Assembly (NCBI GenBank): GCA_016928095.1
Contig: JAFGLL010000017.1
Coordinates: 1-34,276, forward strand
Length of the DNA: 34,276 bases
Reading direction: 5' to 3'
Source of the DNA: Thermoplasmatota archaeon
GTDB taxonomy: Archaea; Thermoplasmatota; Penumbrarchaeia; Penumbrarchaeales; Penumbrarchaeaceae
The notes beneath the pieces were generated by a model that did no database searches, was not told where the DNA came from, and saw only the letters and a program-made list of their open reading frames with translations. Shown piece after piece: positions 13,808 to 22,600 of the stretch (the first letter of the stretch is position 1; each line of letters opens with the position of its first letter). The translations under genes were made by a program, and so were the position numbers.

Positions 13808-15055
13808 TTACCTGGCAACCATCAAGAACCCGTGTTCCGTCAGGCTGAGCCCATCCTCCTCGAAATAGTCATCCGAGATCAGGTCCGCTCCCGGTAATTG
13901 TCTGGACCAATCCCTTATCTTGTCCGGGGTGAAGATCATGTGATGATCCCATACCCTATTTGGAAGAGGTTCTATCGGGACATGCGCGATGAGCAACGCA
14001 CCTGTCCTGTCCCAGAGGTTCCTCAGTGCATGCAGAGAACTGTCATCACACGGCAGGTGTTCGAGGACATCATTGATCATTACCACATCCGAGGTGGGTA
14101 CCTTACTGACGTTATCAGTGATGTCAAGGTCGATGAAACTTATCGGGCTGCAATGTTTGCATTTCAACGATCTATTCACCATCTGTTTCCCGGAAAGACC
14201 ATTATCGGATGCAATGATATTCGAGATGTCCAGATCGAAAAGATCTTCCCTGGACAACGATCTAAGCAGAAGAGGGAATTGAGCCACATTAGTCCCGACA
14301 TCATGCAGTGATATCGGTGATCTTCTTACGATGTCCGAGATCGTTCTGATCTCCAGATAATATACCCTGCTGAAATATTCGATATGGTCATAACCTTCCG
14401 TGTAGATCTCCTTGAGGCGATAGGTGCTCCGATCATACCTGTGTTCCCGGAACTTCTCGACGTAAAGTTCATGACTGTTGCGATATTTGGTAAATTGAAG
14501 CTCCTCGGGCGGGATCCCAAGCATCTCGGACAGCACCTCATTGTCCGCAAGGCACAGGGGTACTCCCGAGCAAAAGTCTAGAAGTTCAAGCTCTTTCAGG
14601 CCGTGTTTCCTGCCAAATGCCTGCAGTTCATACAGCGTGATCGCATCCCTTGACTGGTTAAGTATGTCCTTGCGTGTACTCACATATTCCTTTCTGGGAG
14701 AGATGAACAGACCTGAAAGATCGCCAGGACCTCTTATTAAAAGTCCCCGAAAATGTGTTGTATCGACCGGGAGAACATCGAGATCATCCGTTCCAAGGAC
14801 ATTTTGCAGAGCCCTCAGATGATCGATGTTCGTTGCACCGACAACGGTGAACACCCTTTTGTTGAAATTGCACCAGTCGTAATCATTGTAAACTTGGAAT
14901 GGAAGTGTGTTCAATATAGACCTTATCGATCCCGCAAAAGACCTTCTTGCCCTTTCCGCTCTGATATATGCATGTCGGTTCATGACCGATCTTACAGGAT
15001 GCCTTAATATGGGCTTCCATCTTGGCAATTTTTCAGAAATGGGTTCTTTCGACAT
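13808..15055 (-). CDS. Class I SAM-dependent methyltransferase with unassigned N-terminal half
   Basis: This is a 415-residue protein. The C-terminal half (about 245-415) reads as a Rossmann-type methyltransferase: LHDVGTNVAQFP as a degenerate motif I, DLFDLDIS, and VVMINDVLEHLP as the motif IV region, then ALLIAHVPIEP. Motif I lacks the usual GxGxG. The N-terminal half (about 60-200) matches nothing I recognise; it holds VVGATNIDHLRAL and FCSGVPLCLADNEVLSEML. It is convergent with the methylthiotransferase-like gene (80 bases apart) and lies within the glycan cluster, so methylation of a surface sugar is a reasonable guess. ATG at 15055 follows GGATGAGAAGGAT, with a TATA box about 75 bases upstream. 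Confidence 0.75.
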   Translation of the reverse strand: MSKEPISEKLPRWKPILRHPVRSVMNRHAYIRAERARRSFAGSIRSILNTLPFQVYNDYDWCNFNKRVFTVVGATNIDHLRALQNVLGTDDLDVLPVDTTHFRGLLIRGPGDLSGLFISPRKEYVSTRKDILNQSRDAITLYELQAFGRKHGLKELELLDFCSGVPLCLADNEVLSEMLGIPPEELQFTKYRNSHELYVEKFREHRYDRSTYRLKEIYTEGYDHIEYFSRVYYLEIRTISDIVRRSPISLHDVGTNVAQFPLLLRSLSREDLFDLDISNIIASDNGLSGKQMVNRSLKCKHCSPISFIDLDITDNVSKVPTSDVVMINDVLEHLPCDDSSLHALRNLWDRTGALLIAHVPIEPLPNRVWDHHMIFTPDKIRDWSRQLPGADLISDDYFEEDGLSLTEHGFLMVAR

Positions 15056-15402
15056 ATGATCCTTCTCATCCTACCCGTTTTTTCGGTGTATGCTCCAGGA
15101 AGTTGACACAAGAAGTCGTGAGATACTATTTATACCAACCTCCAGGTCAGGTCATCCGGGAGTGTCTCATCCCACGGATGAATGGTGTACAGGACCCGGG
15201 ATGTTCATGAACCTTGCCCGGGAGTGGGACCACCAGGGGGGGAACGTTTTTGTATTCCTTGGATGTTGATGCCACACACATAATGGTCCAATCGATACCA
15301 AGACACCTGCTCGATGTGAGGCTGGATCCCTCAACGCTTTGGCTCTACGGCCCGGTGCACCCAGTGGTCCAAAATATCAAATAGACCAGGCCTTTTAGAT
15401 AC
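15056..15402. other. Divergent intergenic region between methyltransferase and exporter genes
   Basis: It contains the minus-strand TATA box at 15127-15134 and, near 15370-15380, an AT-rich AAATATCAAAT that could serve the exporter permease gene. I see no convincing coding frame, RNA gene or repeat in the remaining roughly 230 bases. Confidence 0.5.
15127..15134 (-). promoter_or_regulatory. TATA box for the methyltransferase gene
   Basis: TATAAATA on the minus strand (GGTATAAATAGT) predicts a start near 15105 and a leader of about 50 bases carrying a Shine-Dalgarno-like GATGAGAAGGAT just before the ATG at 15055. The long leader differs from most genes here, which look leaderless. Confidence 0.5.
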
Positions 15403-16272
15403 ATGGCACTTGGGCCCGATCGAAAAGGGGAAACCTATGTGAAAACGACCACCGAACCGATACAGATCATTAAGAACAGGAGAGGATTGTTCCACATAAA
15501 CCTGAAGGAGCTCTGGTTTTACAGGGAGATGCTTCTTTTCCTCACCTGGAAAGAGATCACGATCAGATACAGGCAAACCTTGCTTGGAGCTTTGTGGGCT
15601 GTGATCCAACCGCTTTTTCTATCTATCATTTTCACGGTGATCTTTGGTAACATCGTCAGTATATCCTCTGTGGACGTCCCCTATCTTCTATTCACTTATG
15701 TCGGGCTCATTCTATGGACCTACTTCTCGAACACGCTTACCTACGCCTCTATGAGCCTTGTATCCAACGCAAACATCCTTTCCAAGGCTTACTTCCCCAG
15801 GATATTGCTACCTCTCAGCGTATGCCTGGTGGGGCTGCTCGACTATGCAATAGCAGTGATCCTCATTTTCGTTTTCATGATCTACTTCAATATACCCCCC
15901 ACACCATGGCTCGTCTTCATGATGGTCCCTCTGTTCTTGACATTCCTGCTCGCTGCAGGCATCGGGTTCTTCCTCTCCGCGATATGCGTGAAGTACAGGG
16001 ATGTCAGATATGCAACCCCGTTCCTGATACAGATGCTGTTCTTCGTGAGCCCGATATTCTATCCTGTGCATATCTCCGAAGGGTGGTTTGGAAAGGTTCT
16101 GCTTTTCAACCCTCTCACTGGCATCATGAACGCCCAGAGAGCATGTATAATCGACCATACAACGATAGATTGGCTGTCTCTCTTTACAGCCACCTGTATT
16201 ACGCTCATTCTTTTCATCGGCGGTGTGCTCTATTTCAGCAGATACGACCGGGAATTCGCGGATGTGATATGA
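15403..16272 (+). CDS. ABC-2 type polysaccharide exporter permease (Wzm/TagG-like)
   Basis: This 289-residue membrane protein has about six membrane segments. The family entry sequence is LKELWFYREMLLFLTWKEI then IRYRQTLLGALWAVIQP, which is diagnostic of O-antigen/teichoic-acid exporter permeases. FGNIVSISSVDVPYLLFTYVG and the late FVSPIFYPV followed by LLFNPLTGI also match. It would form the channel that exports a lipid-linked glycan using the ATPase encoded immediately downstream (the stop at 16272 is 7 bases from that ATG). The start may be ATG 15403 or GTG 15439, both before the conserved region. It fits the glycan cluster with the glycosyltransferase fusion. Confidence 0.93.
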   Translation: MALGPDRKGETYVKTTTEPIQIIKNRRGLFHINLKELWFYREMLLFLTWKEITIRYRQTLLGALWAVIQPLFLSIIFTVIFGNIVSISSVDVPYLLFTYVGLILWTYFSNTLTYASMSLVSNANILSKAYFPRILLPLSVCLVGLLDYAIAVILIFVFMIYFNIPPTPWLVFMMVPLFLTFLLAAGIGFFLSAICVKYRDVRYATPFLIQMLFFVSPIFYPVHISEGWFGKVLLFNPLTGIMNAQRACIIDHTTIDWLSLFTATCITLILFIGGVLYFSRYDREFADVI

Positions 16273-16278
16273 TTGGAA

Positions 16279-17532
16279 ATGCCCCTGATAGAGGTCAAGA
16301 ACCTTTCCAAGCTATACGTCATCGGTAGAAAACAGCAGTACCATCGGCTTACCGAGAGCATAACCATGTTGATGTCCCATCCCGTCAGGACCATAGGGAT
16401 GGCTACCGCCAAGAAGCCGACGATATGGGCACTGAAGAACGTGTCGTTCAATGTGAACAGAGGGGAAGTTGTTGGCATAATAGGGGCGAACGGTGCTGGC
16501 AAGAGCACACTGCTCAAGATACTTACACAGATCACCTATCCCACCGAAGGAGAGGTCCGGCTCAGGGGGAGAGCCGGGGCCCTTCTTGAGGTGGGTACCG
16601 GGTTCCACCCTGAACTTACCGGACGGGAGAACATTTACCAAAATGGCGCGCTTCTTGGTATGAAAAAGAGAGAGATCGACAAGAAGTTCGATGAAATAGT
16701 GAGGTTTTCCGAAATGGAAAAGTTCATTGACACTCCCGTAAAGAGATATTCCAGCGGGATGTATGTTCGGTTGGGATTCGCTGTGGCCGCCCATCTTGAA
16801 TCCGACATACTCATCGTGGACGAAGTGCTTGCAGTAGGAGATGCCAGGTTCCAGAAGAAGTGCCTGAGGAAGATGAAGGATGTGAGTGAAGGCGGAAGGA
16901 CCGTTCTGTTCGTTAGCCACGATCTAACATCGATCAAGAGGTTGTGCAGCAGGACGATCCTGTTGAAGGATGGCAGGTTGATCTCGGATGGCGACACTGA
17001 AAAGGTGATATTCGATTACGGGGGCGATATCAAGGATACCACCTTGAAACGGGATTGGAAGGATCATGGGGAGGCACCGCAGAACGGATCTGCAGTTCTT
17101 CTTGGTGTCAGGATATGCAATGAGAATGGCGAGGATCTCACCGAACTCACAACAGATACACCCTTTGGGATCGAGATAAGATACCTGGTGAAGCAAGAGC
17201 AGGTCCATCCGGGATTGTCTCTGACATTGCACGATACCTGGCATTACCCGATCTTCAATACATTCAACAATCATGAACCGAAATGGTATGGACGAACATC
17301 TCCCCCTGGCATCTACAGGAGCATATGTATGGTCCCGGGAAAATTATTGAACAGCGGATGGTTCAGCATTTCCGTAAGGCTCATGGGGAAGGAGCACTCC
17401 GATTCCAGATTGGTACCAGAGGTGCTGAAGCTTGAGATCCTTGATGGGCCCCTTGTGAGGGGGGACTACACCGGTGACTATCATGGTGTCCTACGACCGC
17501 AGCTCGAATGGATAACCCGGAAGAAGGAATGA
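16279..17532 (+). CDS. ABC exporter ATPase with C-terminal glycan-binding-like domain (Wzt/TagH-like)
   Basis: The nucleotide-binding domain (about 1-235) has Walker A GANGAGKST (about residues 69-77), signature YSSGM (157-161), Walker B ILIVDEVLAVGD (177-188) and switch His in VSHDL. The insertion LEVGTGFHPELTGRENI is typical of polysaccharide and teichoic-acid exporters. A C-terminal domain of about 180 residues (from GSAVLLGVRI) resembles the Wzt C-terminal beta-sandwich, which in bacteria recognises the modified end of the O-antigen. A recognition domain here suggests that the exported glycan carries a terminal mark, possibly made by the nearby methyltransferase. ATG at 16279 is preferred; an in-frame TTG at 16273 abuts the permease stop. 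Confidence 0.93.
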   Translation: MPLIEVKNLSKLYVIGRKQQYHRLTESITMLMSHPVRTIGMATAKKPTIWALKNVSFNVNRGEVVGIIGANGAGKSTLLKILTQITYPTEGEVRLRGRAGALLEVGTGFHPELTGRENIYQNGALLGMKKREIDKKFDEIVRFSEMEKFIDTPVKRYSSGMYVRLGFAVAAHLESDILIVDEVLAVGDARFQKKCLRKMKDVSEGGRTVLFVSHDLTSIKRLCSRTILLKDGRLISDGDTEKVIFDYGGDIKDTTLKRDWKDHGEAPQNGSAVLLGVRICNENGEDLTELTTDTPFGIEIRYLVKQEQVHPGLSLTLHDTWHYPIFNTFNNHEPKWYGRTSPPGIYRSICMVPGKLLNSGWFSISVRLMGKEHSDSRLVPEVLKLEILDGPLVRGDYTGDYHGVLRPQLEWITRKKE

Positions 17533-17704
17533 ACTTATTTCTGATAAATACCCGGCGACCAGATGGTCATGCGAATTACGGGTTTGGAATGCGGTGTGTT
17601 GTTGATCAACTTCCACCGATCTTCGAGATGTTTGCTACTGATCCTTGTATAGTAACCCCTCTATGATCTCCCTCTCCCAAGTATGTTTGGTCTACATCCA
17701 AACA

Positions 17705-17713
17705 TTTATTATT
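17705..17713 (+). promoter_or_regulatory. TATA-like box for the MscS gene
   Basis: TTTATTATT in ACATTTATTATTAATCC is centred 21-24 bases before the ATG at 17730, consistent with leaderless transcription. The rest of the gap after the ABC ATPase (17533-17700) shows nothing notable. Confidence 0.45.
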
Positions 17714-17729
17714 AATCCTTGCGATTTGG

Positions 17730-18575
17730 ATGGGGGGCTTGAACATTACAGCTGATATTCTGAAAACAATAGGGGACGCCCTGGATTACAAGATACCTGG
17801 CCTGGGGGTAAAGGTCGCGATGGTCATGATCGCCATATTGGTCTTGATCCTGGGGATCTTCGCGATAAAGATCATAGTGGCGTTATTCAAGAAGGTTTTG
17901 AAGAGGGGGAAGATGCCAGAGCTCATGGCAGACTTCCTGGGTAAGTTCGTGAGCGCTATACTGAACATTATGCTGCTCCTGCTCGTGCTTGGATTTCTCG
18001 GGGTCAAGATCGATGGAGTGTTCATCGGATTGTCTGCCGTGATCGGTCTGGTCCTCGCATTCGGCATGCAGGATACGCTCAACAATATTTTCGCCGGCAT
18101 ATGGCTGGCCACACTCCGCCCGATAAATATCGGCGAGGTCGTGGAGGTGAACGGGATGAAGGGAAAGGTGGCCGGTCTGAGTGTACTGGTCACCGAACTC
18201 GTGACCCCGGACAATACCCATATAACCATACCCAACAGTCAGGTATGGGGGTCGCCGATCAAGAACGACACAAGGATGCCCACCAGAAGGGTCGATGTTG
18301 ATGTCGGGATAGCCTACAAGGAGGACATATCCAGGGCTGTCCAGATAGCCATGGACATGCTGAAAGGCAACAAGATGGTAATGGGTGACCCCGCTCCGGA
18401 TGTCGTCGTGACCAGTCTCGGGGATTCTTCCGTGAACCTTCAGCTCAGGGCATGGACCAGGACCGAGGATTACTGGACACTGAGAGGTTGGATTGCAAAG
18501 AACATAAAGGACGTCTACGGAAAGGAAGATATCAATATACCCTTCCCGCAGTTGAGGGTCCACATGGATGTGTGA
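17730..18575 (+). CDS. mscS: Small-conductance mechanosensitive channel, MscS family
   Basis: This 281-residue protein has three membrane segments in the first 130 residues. The pore-lining helix precedes the conserved FGMQDTLNNIFAGIWL, and the beta domain follows with RPINIGEVVEVNGMKGKV, ITIPNSQVWGSPI and a C-terminal alpha/beta part with DINIPFPQLRVHM. Length and order match MscS, which opens under membrane tension to release solutes during osmotic downshock. The next gene (gamma-carbonic-anhydrase-like) starts 4 bases after the stop and is probably co-transcribed. Confidence 0.93.
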   Translation: MGGLNITADILKTIGDALDYKIPGLGVKVAMVMIAILVLILGIFAIKIIVALFKKVLKRGKMPELMADFLGKFVSAILNIMLLLLVLGFLGVKIDGVFIGLSAVIGLVLAFGMQDTLNNIFAGIWLATLRPINIGEVVEVNGMKGKVAGLSVLVTELVTPDNTHITIPNSQVWGSPIKNDTRMPTRRVDVDVGIAYKEDISRAVQIAMDMLKGNKMVMGDPAPDVVVTSLGDSSVNLQLRAWTRTEDYWTLRGWIAKNIKDVYGKEDINIPFPQLRVHMDV

Positions 18576-18579
18576 ACCT

Positions 18580-19110
18580 ATGGGCATCTACAGGTTCGAG
18601 GACAGGGTGCCCCATACAGGTGAGGGCACCTTCGTCTTCGATACGGCAGCAGTCGTTGGAGATGTTTCACTCGGGTGCGATGTGTATGTTGGACCCGGAG
18701 CCGTGGTGAGAGGCGACTATGGGACCATCATCGTCGGGGACCGTACTTCCATAGAGGAGAACGTGGTGATACACGCCCGTCCGGGGGAGCGGACCATCAT
18801 AGGGAACGACGTCACACTTGGGCACGGCTGTGTTATCCATAACTGCACCATCGAGGACCTTGCGGTGATAGGAATGGGGTCCGTGGTCTCGGACTATGCT
18901 GTTGTCGGTAAGTGGGGGGTCGTAGCGGAAGGGGCGGTGGTGAGGGCGAAGAGCGTTGTCGAGCCTGGAACGGTAGTTGCAGGGGTTCCCGCGAGACCGG
19001 TGAAGAAGGTAGATGATGAATTCATGAGTACATGGACCGGGTTCAAGGCTATATACCCCGATCTTGCGCGCAGATATCCCGGATCCCTGGAAAGGATAGA
19101 CCGTCATTGA
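18580..19110 (+). CDS. Gamma-carbonic-anhydrase-like hexapeptide-repeat protein
   Basis: This 176-residue left-handed beta-helix protein has hexapeptide repeats (VVGDVSLGCDVYVGPGAVVRG and similar). The three zinc-ligand histidines of the family are in place: NVVIHA (H65), LGHG (H82) and CVIHN (H87), counting from ATG 18580. This supports metal binding, as in Cam/YrdA/CaiE-type proteins; whether it hydrates CO2 cannot be told, because many relatives show no such activity. The C-terminal helix (EFMSTWTGFKAIYPDLARRYP) fits trimer packing. An alternative ATG at 18568 overlaps the MscS gene by 8 bases; 18580 gives the more usual N terminus (MGIYRFED). It is likely co-transcribed with mscS. Confidence 0.88.
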   Translation: MGIYRFEDRVPHTGEGTFVFDTAAVVGDVSLGCDVYVGPGAVVRGDYGTIIVGDRTSIEENVVIHARPGERTIIGNDVTLGHGCVIHNCTIEDLAVIGMGSVVSDYAVVGKWGVVAEGAVVRAKSVVEPGTVVAGVPARPVKKVDDEFMSTWTGFKAIYPDLARRYPGSLERIDRH

Positions 19111-19244
19111 TCGGTCCTGAACGCCTTCGATCCCGGCGTGATCAGGAGATAGTGCCCTGACCAAAGAGCAATAGATGCATGGTGTCGGAAAAGAACAATT
19201 AGAATGTGCCCCATGACGTTCCATTGAGAACATGGAGTGATGAA

Positions 19245-19631
19245 ATGGAAGGTCCAGTAGAGCTTTGGGACGACATCGAGGAGTTCTTCGAGAAGGTGCG
19301 TGTAAGAAGGAGGCAGTTCACGGGCGGGGATATCGAGGATGAGATCGCCCTCAGGGGAAAGACCATGCTATACCTCATGGACGAGGCCTATGATATGATG
19401 GATGAGAACCTTCAGAAGATATACGAGAGGATAATGGATGGCGTCTATGACCTTGGACTCGGTGCCAGGGGTGACTTTGACGATGTGGCGGATGGTATCA
19501 GGGGACTCAGGGAGCATATCGAGGAGAAGAGAAAAAATATCAAGGACGAGAACGACAAATACGGTGAATCGGAGCTGCTGGACGAGATACAGGAGAGATT
19601 GTCGAACATCAGGAGGAAACTGAAGGATTGA
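19245..19631 (+). CDS. Small acidic helical protein, unknown
   Basis: This is a 128-residue, strongly charged, mostly helical protein with no membrane segment or cysteine. It starts MEGPVELWDDIEEFF and ends in a coiled-coil-like stretch (LREHIEEKRKNIKDEND, then LLDEIQERLSNIRRKL). The ATG at 19245 is chosen because GGAGTGAT lies 3 bases before it; an in-frame GTG at 19206 would add 13 residues without support. The gene is convergent with the protease gene, with only 2 bases between stop codons. No function is recognised. Confidence 0.75.
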   Translation: MEGPVELWDDIEEFFEKVRVRRRQFTGGDIEDEIALRGKTMLYLMDEAYDMMDENLQKIYERIMDGVYDLGLGARGDFDDVADGIRGLREHIEEKRKNIKDENDKYGESELLDEIQERLSNIRRKLKD

Positions 19632-19633
19632 AC

Positions 19634-22600
19634 CTACCATTCTTCAAGGTCCTCATCCTTGAGCCCGTATCCATCCTCATCGATATCAATATCGTCCAGC
19701 TCATCATCCTCGTCATCCCAATCGACCGTGCGTATATCCTCCCTTTTCATGAACCATATCAACACTGCCGCGGCAAGAAGGACCAAAAGGACAACGAGAG
19801 CTATGAGGATGATGACGGTCCATGAGCGCTCCTCCTTAGTGGGGCCGACATCTTCTTCCGTGTCGGGAGGGTCCGTTACCCATACCCTGTGAGACACGTT
19901 CCTTGTATTGCCGGAGCTGTCCGTCACTGTGAGGTCGAACGTGTAGTTACCGGTGTCATCGAAAAATAACTGGACCCCTGCACCTTCCAGTTCCATCCAC
20001 CTGAAACTTACACCGTATTCGTTCAGGAAATTTATCTTCCACTGATATGAGGAAGCGTTCAGGGGATCCCCGGAATTATCGGTGAAGTCCGTGTAAAGCT
20101 CCAATCTCTCACCGAATATCACCTGTTTCGGTCCCGAGATACCGCCGGTAGGGGGGGTGATGTCCCTGACGGATATCGAGAACGTCTTGACATCGGAATT
20201 GCCGGATGGGTCCTCGACCATCAGTCTTCCAAAATATTCACCCGGATCCGGGAATACGACAGTGGTCTCCCACCTGCTGGAGTAATGAACGAAATCATGA
20301 ACCCCGGTAAAGGTCCAGTTATACACCGCGCACCTGTCCAATGATGTGCAGGGACCGTTGTCCCTGGTTCCACTGGATGAATACTCGACCGCGGTATCCT
20401 CATCGACAATGAAGCTTCCTTCATAGGATATTTCTGGTGAGGTGGTATCGACCACGATAAAAGCAAGCTCCGTTGATGCCTTGTTCCTGGCCGGATCCTC
20501 AACCGACAACTTGATGGTGTGAACACCCAGCTGCTCGATGTCGATATGGAAGTTCTCGCCTTCACCGAACCTCCTCTCGCCCGTTGGCATCACGAGTTCC
20601 CATGTTTGACCGCTGATGATCATGAAGTCGGGGTCGATGCCAAGGTCATAGGATACAGAAGTGATATCGATCCCCTCTTCCGAGGCCTCGACGGTGGTAT
20701 TGAACTCCTCTATCACGGGTACGGGAGACAATGTATCCAGTGTGAATTCGTACCCGACGGTGGTCGGGCCTGCACCATGATCGTCGTATCCCACAAGCTT
20801 CACACTGTTGTATCCTTCGTATAGATCGAGGGACAGACCGAATATACCGGACTGCCCGGCCGTGGTCTCGTTCTGTATGATGCCGTTAACATGCAGTTCG
20901 ATCCTGGAGAGAGGGTCGACCTTTCCCAGAAGGTTCGAATAATGGGCAACATTGGTTATGCGGTCGGGATAGGATCCCCATATCAGGACCGAGGGCCCTA
21001 TATTGTCCACGGAAAAACCGGAGAACTCCGACCATTCGCCCGTATTGGGGACCTCGTCCGTACCCCTGGCCCTGATGATCATATTATCAAGGTTCCCCGG
21101 GCCCCCAGCTTCCATCCTCGTGTCCCAGACGAAGATCGGACCCGTGGAATTTCCGGCTGCCACCCAGTTTCCGTTATCATTGGCAATACCGTCCCTGTCC
21201 CGATCGTTATAATATTGGACCTCAACACGTTCAAGGTCATCGTCACCGTCGAATTCAATGGTTGAGTTCCCGGCGAGGGTGAAGGGTTCGTTGATCAGGT
21301 CCAGTGATGGTGGCGTCATATCCATTGGAGTACCAAACGCCCAATGGGACGGGGATGACACGTTGCCATCCTCCCAGACAGACGATACCCTGAAGTAGTA
21401 TCCGACACCGTCAGCGAGGCCGGTCACCTCCGTGTAGTTCCCACTGTTATCGGTATCGAACAGCTCGATCCAGTTCTCCATACCATGGTCCAGTTCCAAT
21501 GGTGTACGGTTCATGAATATCCTGTGATGGTCCAGTTTCACACCCCCCGTCCTCTTCCAGCTGAGTCCCACTGCGTTACCATCTACCCGAGCCTCTGCAA
21601 CGAGATCCGTTGGAGCGCGGGGGGAGGATGTATTTATTTCGAGACCGAACTGTCCGTAATACAGGTAGCCGAGATAAGGATCCCGGACCCTCAGGATCAC
21701 ATGACCATTGATCCTCATCTCCTCGGAAACGTAGAAGAGCGAGGAATAGTTGCCATCGCCCGCGATGTCATCGCCCTGAGACGGGGACCCCTTATCGTTG
21801 AGCTCGCGCCATCCGAGATCGGACCCCTCGATCGACCATTCCACATCGGTTCCGGGAACCGATCTACCCTTGAAAGTGATCGTATCGCCAATCGAGTACA
21901 CCAGATGGTTCTCGGGAAGGTACCACAACCCTGCATGTGTCGGCTTTTTTGCATAGGCTGTTGCCTGATAGAAGTATTCGAACAGGGAATTCGAGTACCA
22001 GGCATAGATCGTGTCCTCGGGCTCGACATAGAGTCTGTATTGCTCATCGGTGCTTGTATTCGATGTCCTGATGCTTCCGACGAACGAACCATACTCGCCC
22101 TCCTCAAAGAGGGTCACGGTCTTTCCAAGGGGTTGTGATGTGGATGTGATGTTAACCTGGATGCTGGCCGAACCGATCAGGTCCTTTCCTGTAAGCCGGA
22201 TCTGTATGAGGCTGTCATCCGTCGAATAGAACTGTCTGTCGAAGACCATGGAGTTTGTGATGAACTCGGTGATGTTCCCCGACGCCACGATGGCGAAATG
22301 CTGAGGGCCTAATGGAACGTTGGCTGCACGGACCTCCATCTTCCACCAGCCCATTGACGGGTCAGGGATCGTCACTCCTTCCACGGGGTTCAGGTCATCC
22401 TTGGTATCGTTGAATGGTGCGCTGATATCGTTCCCGTGGTAGATCGTCCCGTCGGGTGCGATTAGGACCAGGTCGAGATCGTTCACCAGCTGTTTGCCGG
22501 AGAAGTAGGAGCCGGGATGGTCGCTCCATGCGAGCGTCACCCTCAGTTCTTCGTTGGAATTGACCCTGAACACCCTGCTGAAGTTCTGACCTGTCGAAAG

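Noticed and set aside
10154-17532. Mobile-element origin for the glycan island
   Set aside because: No transposase, integrase, terminal inverted repeats or target duplications were found; only the palindromes at the left edge hint at it.
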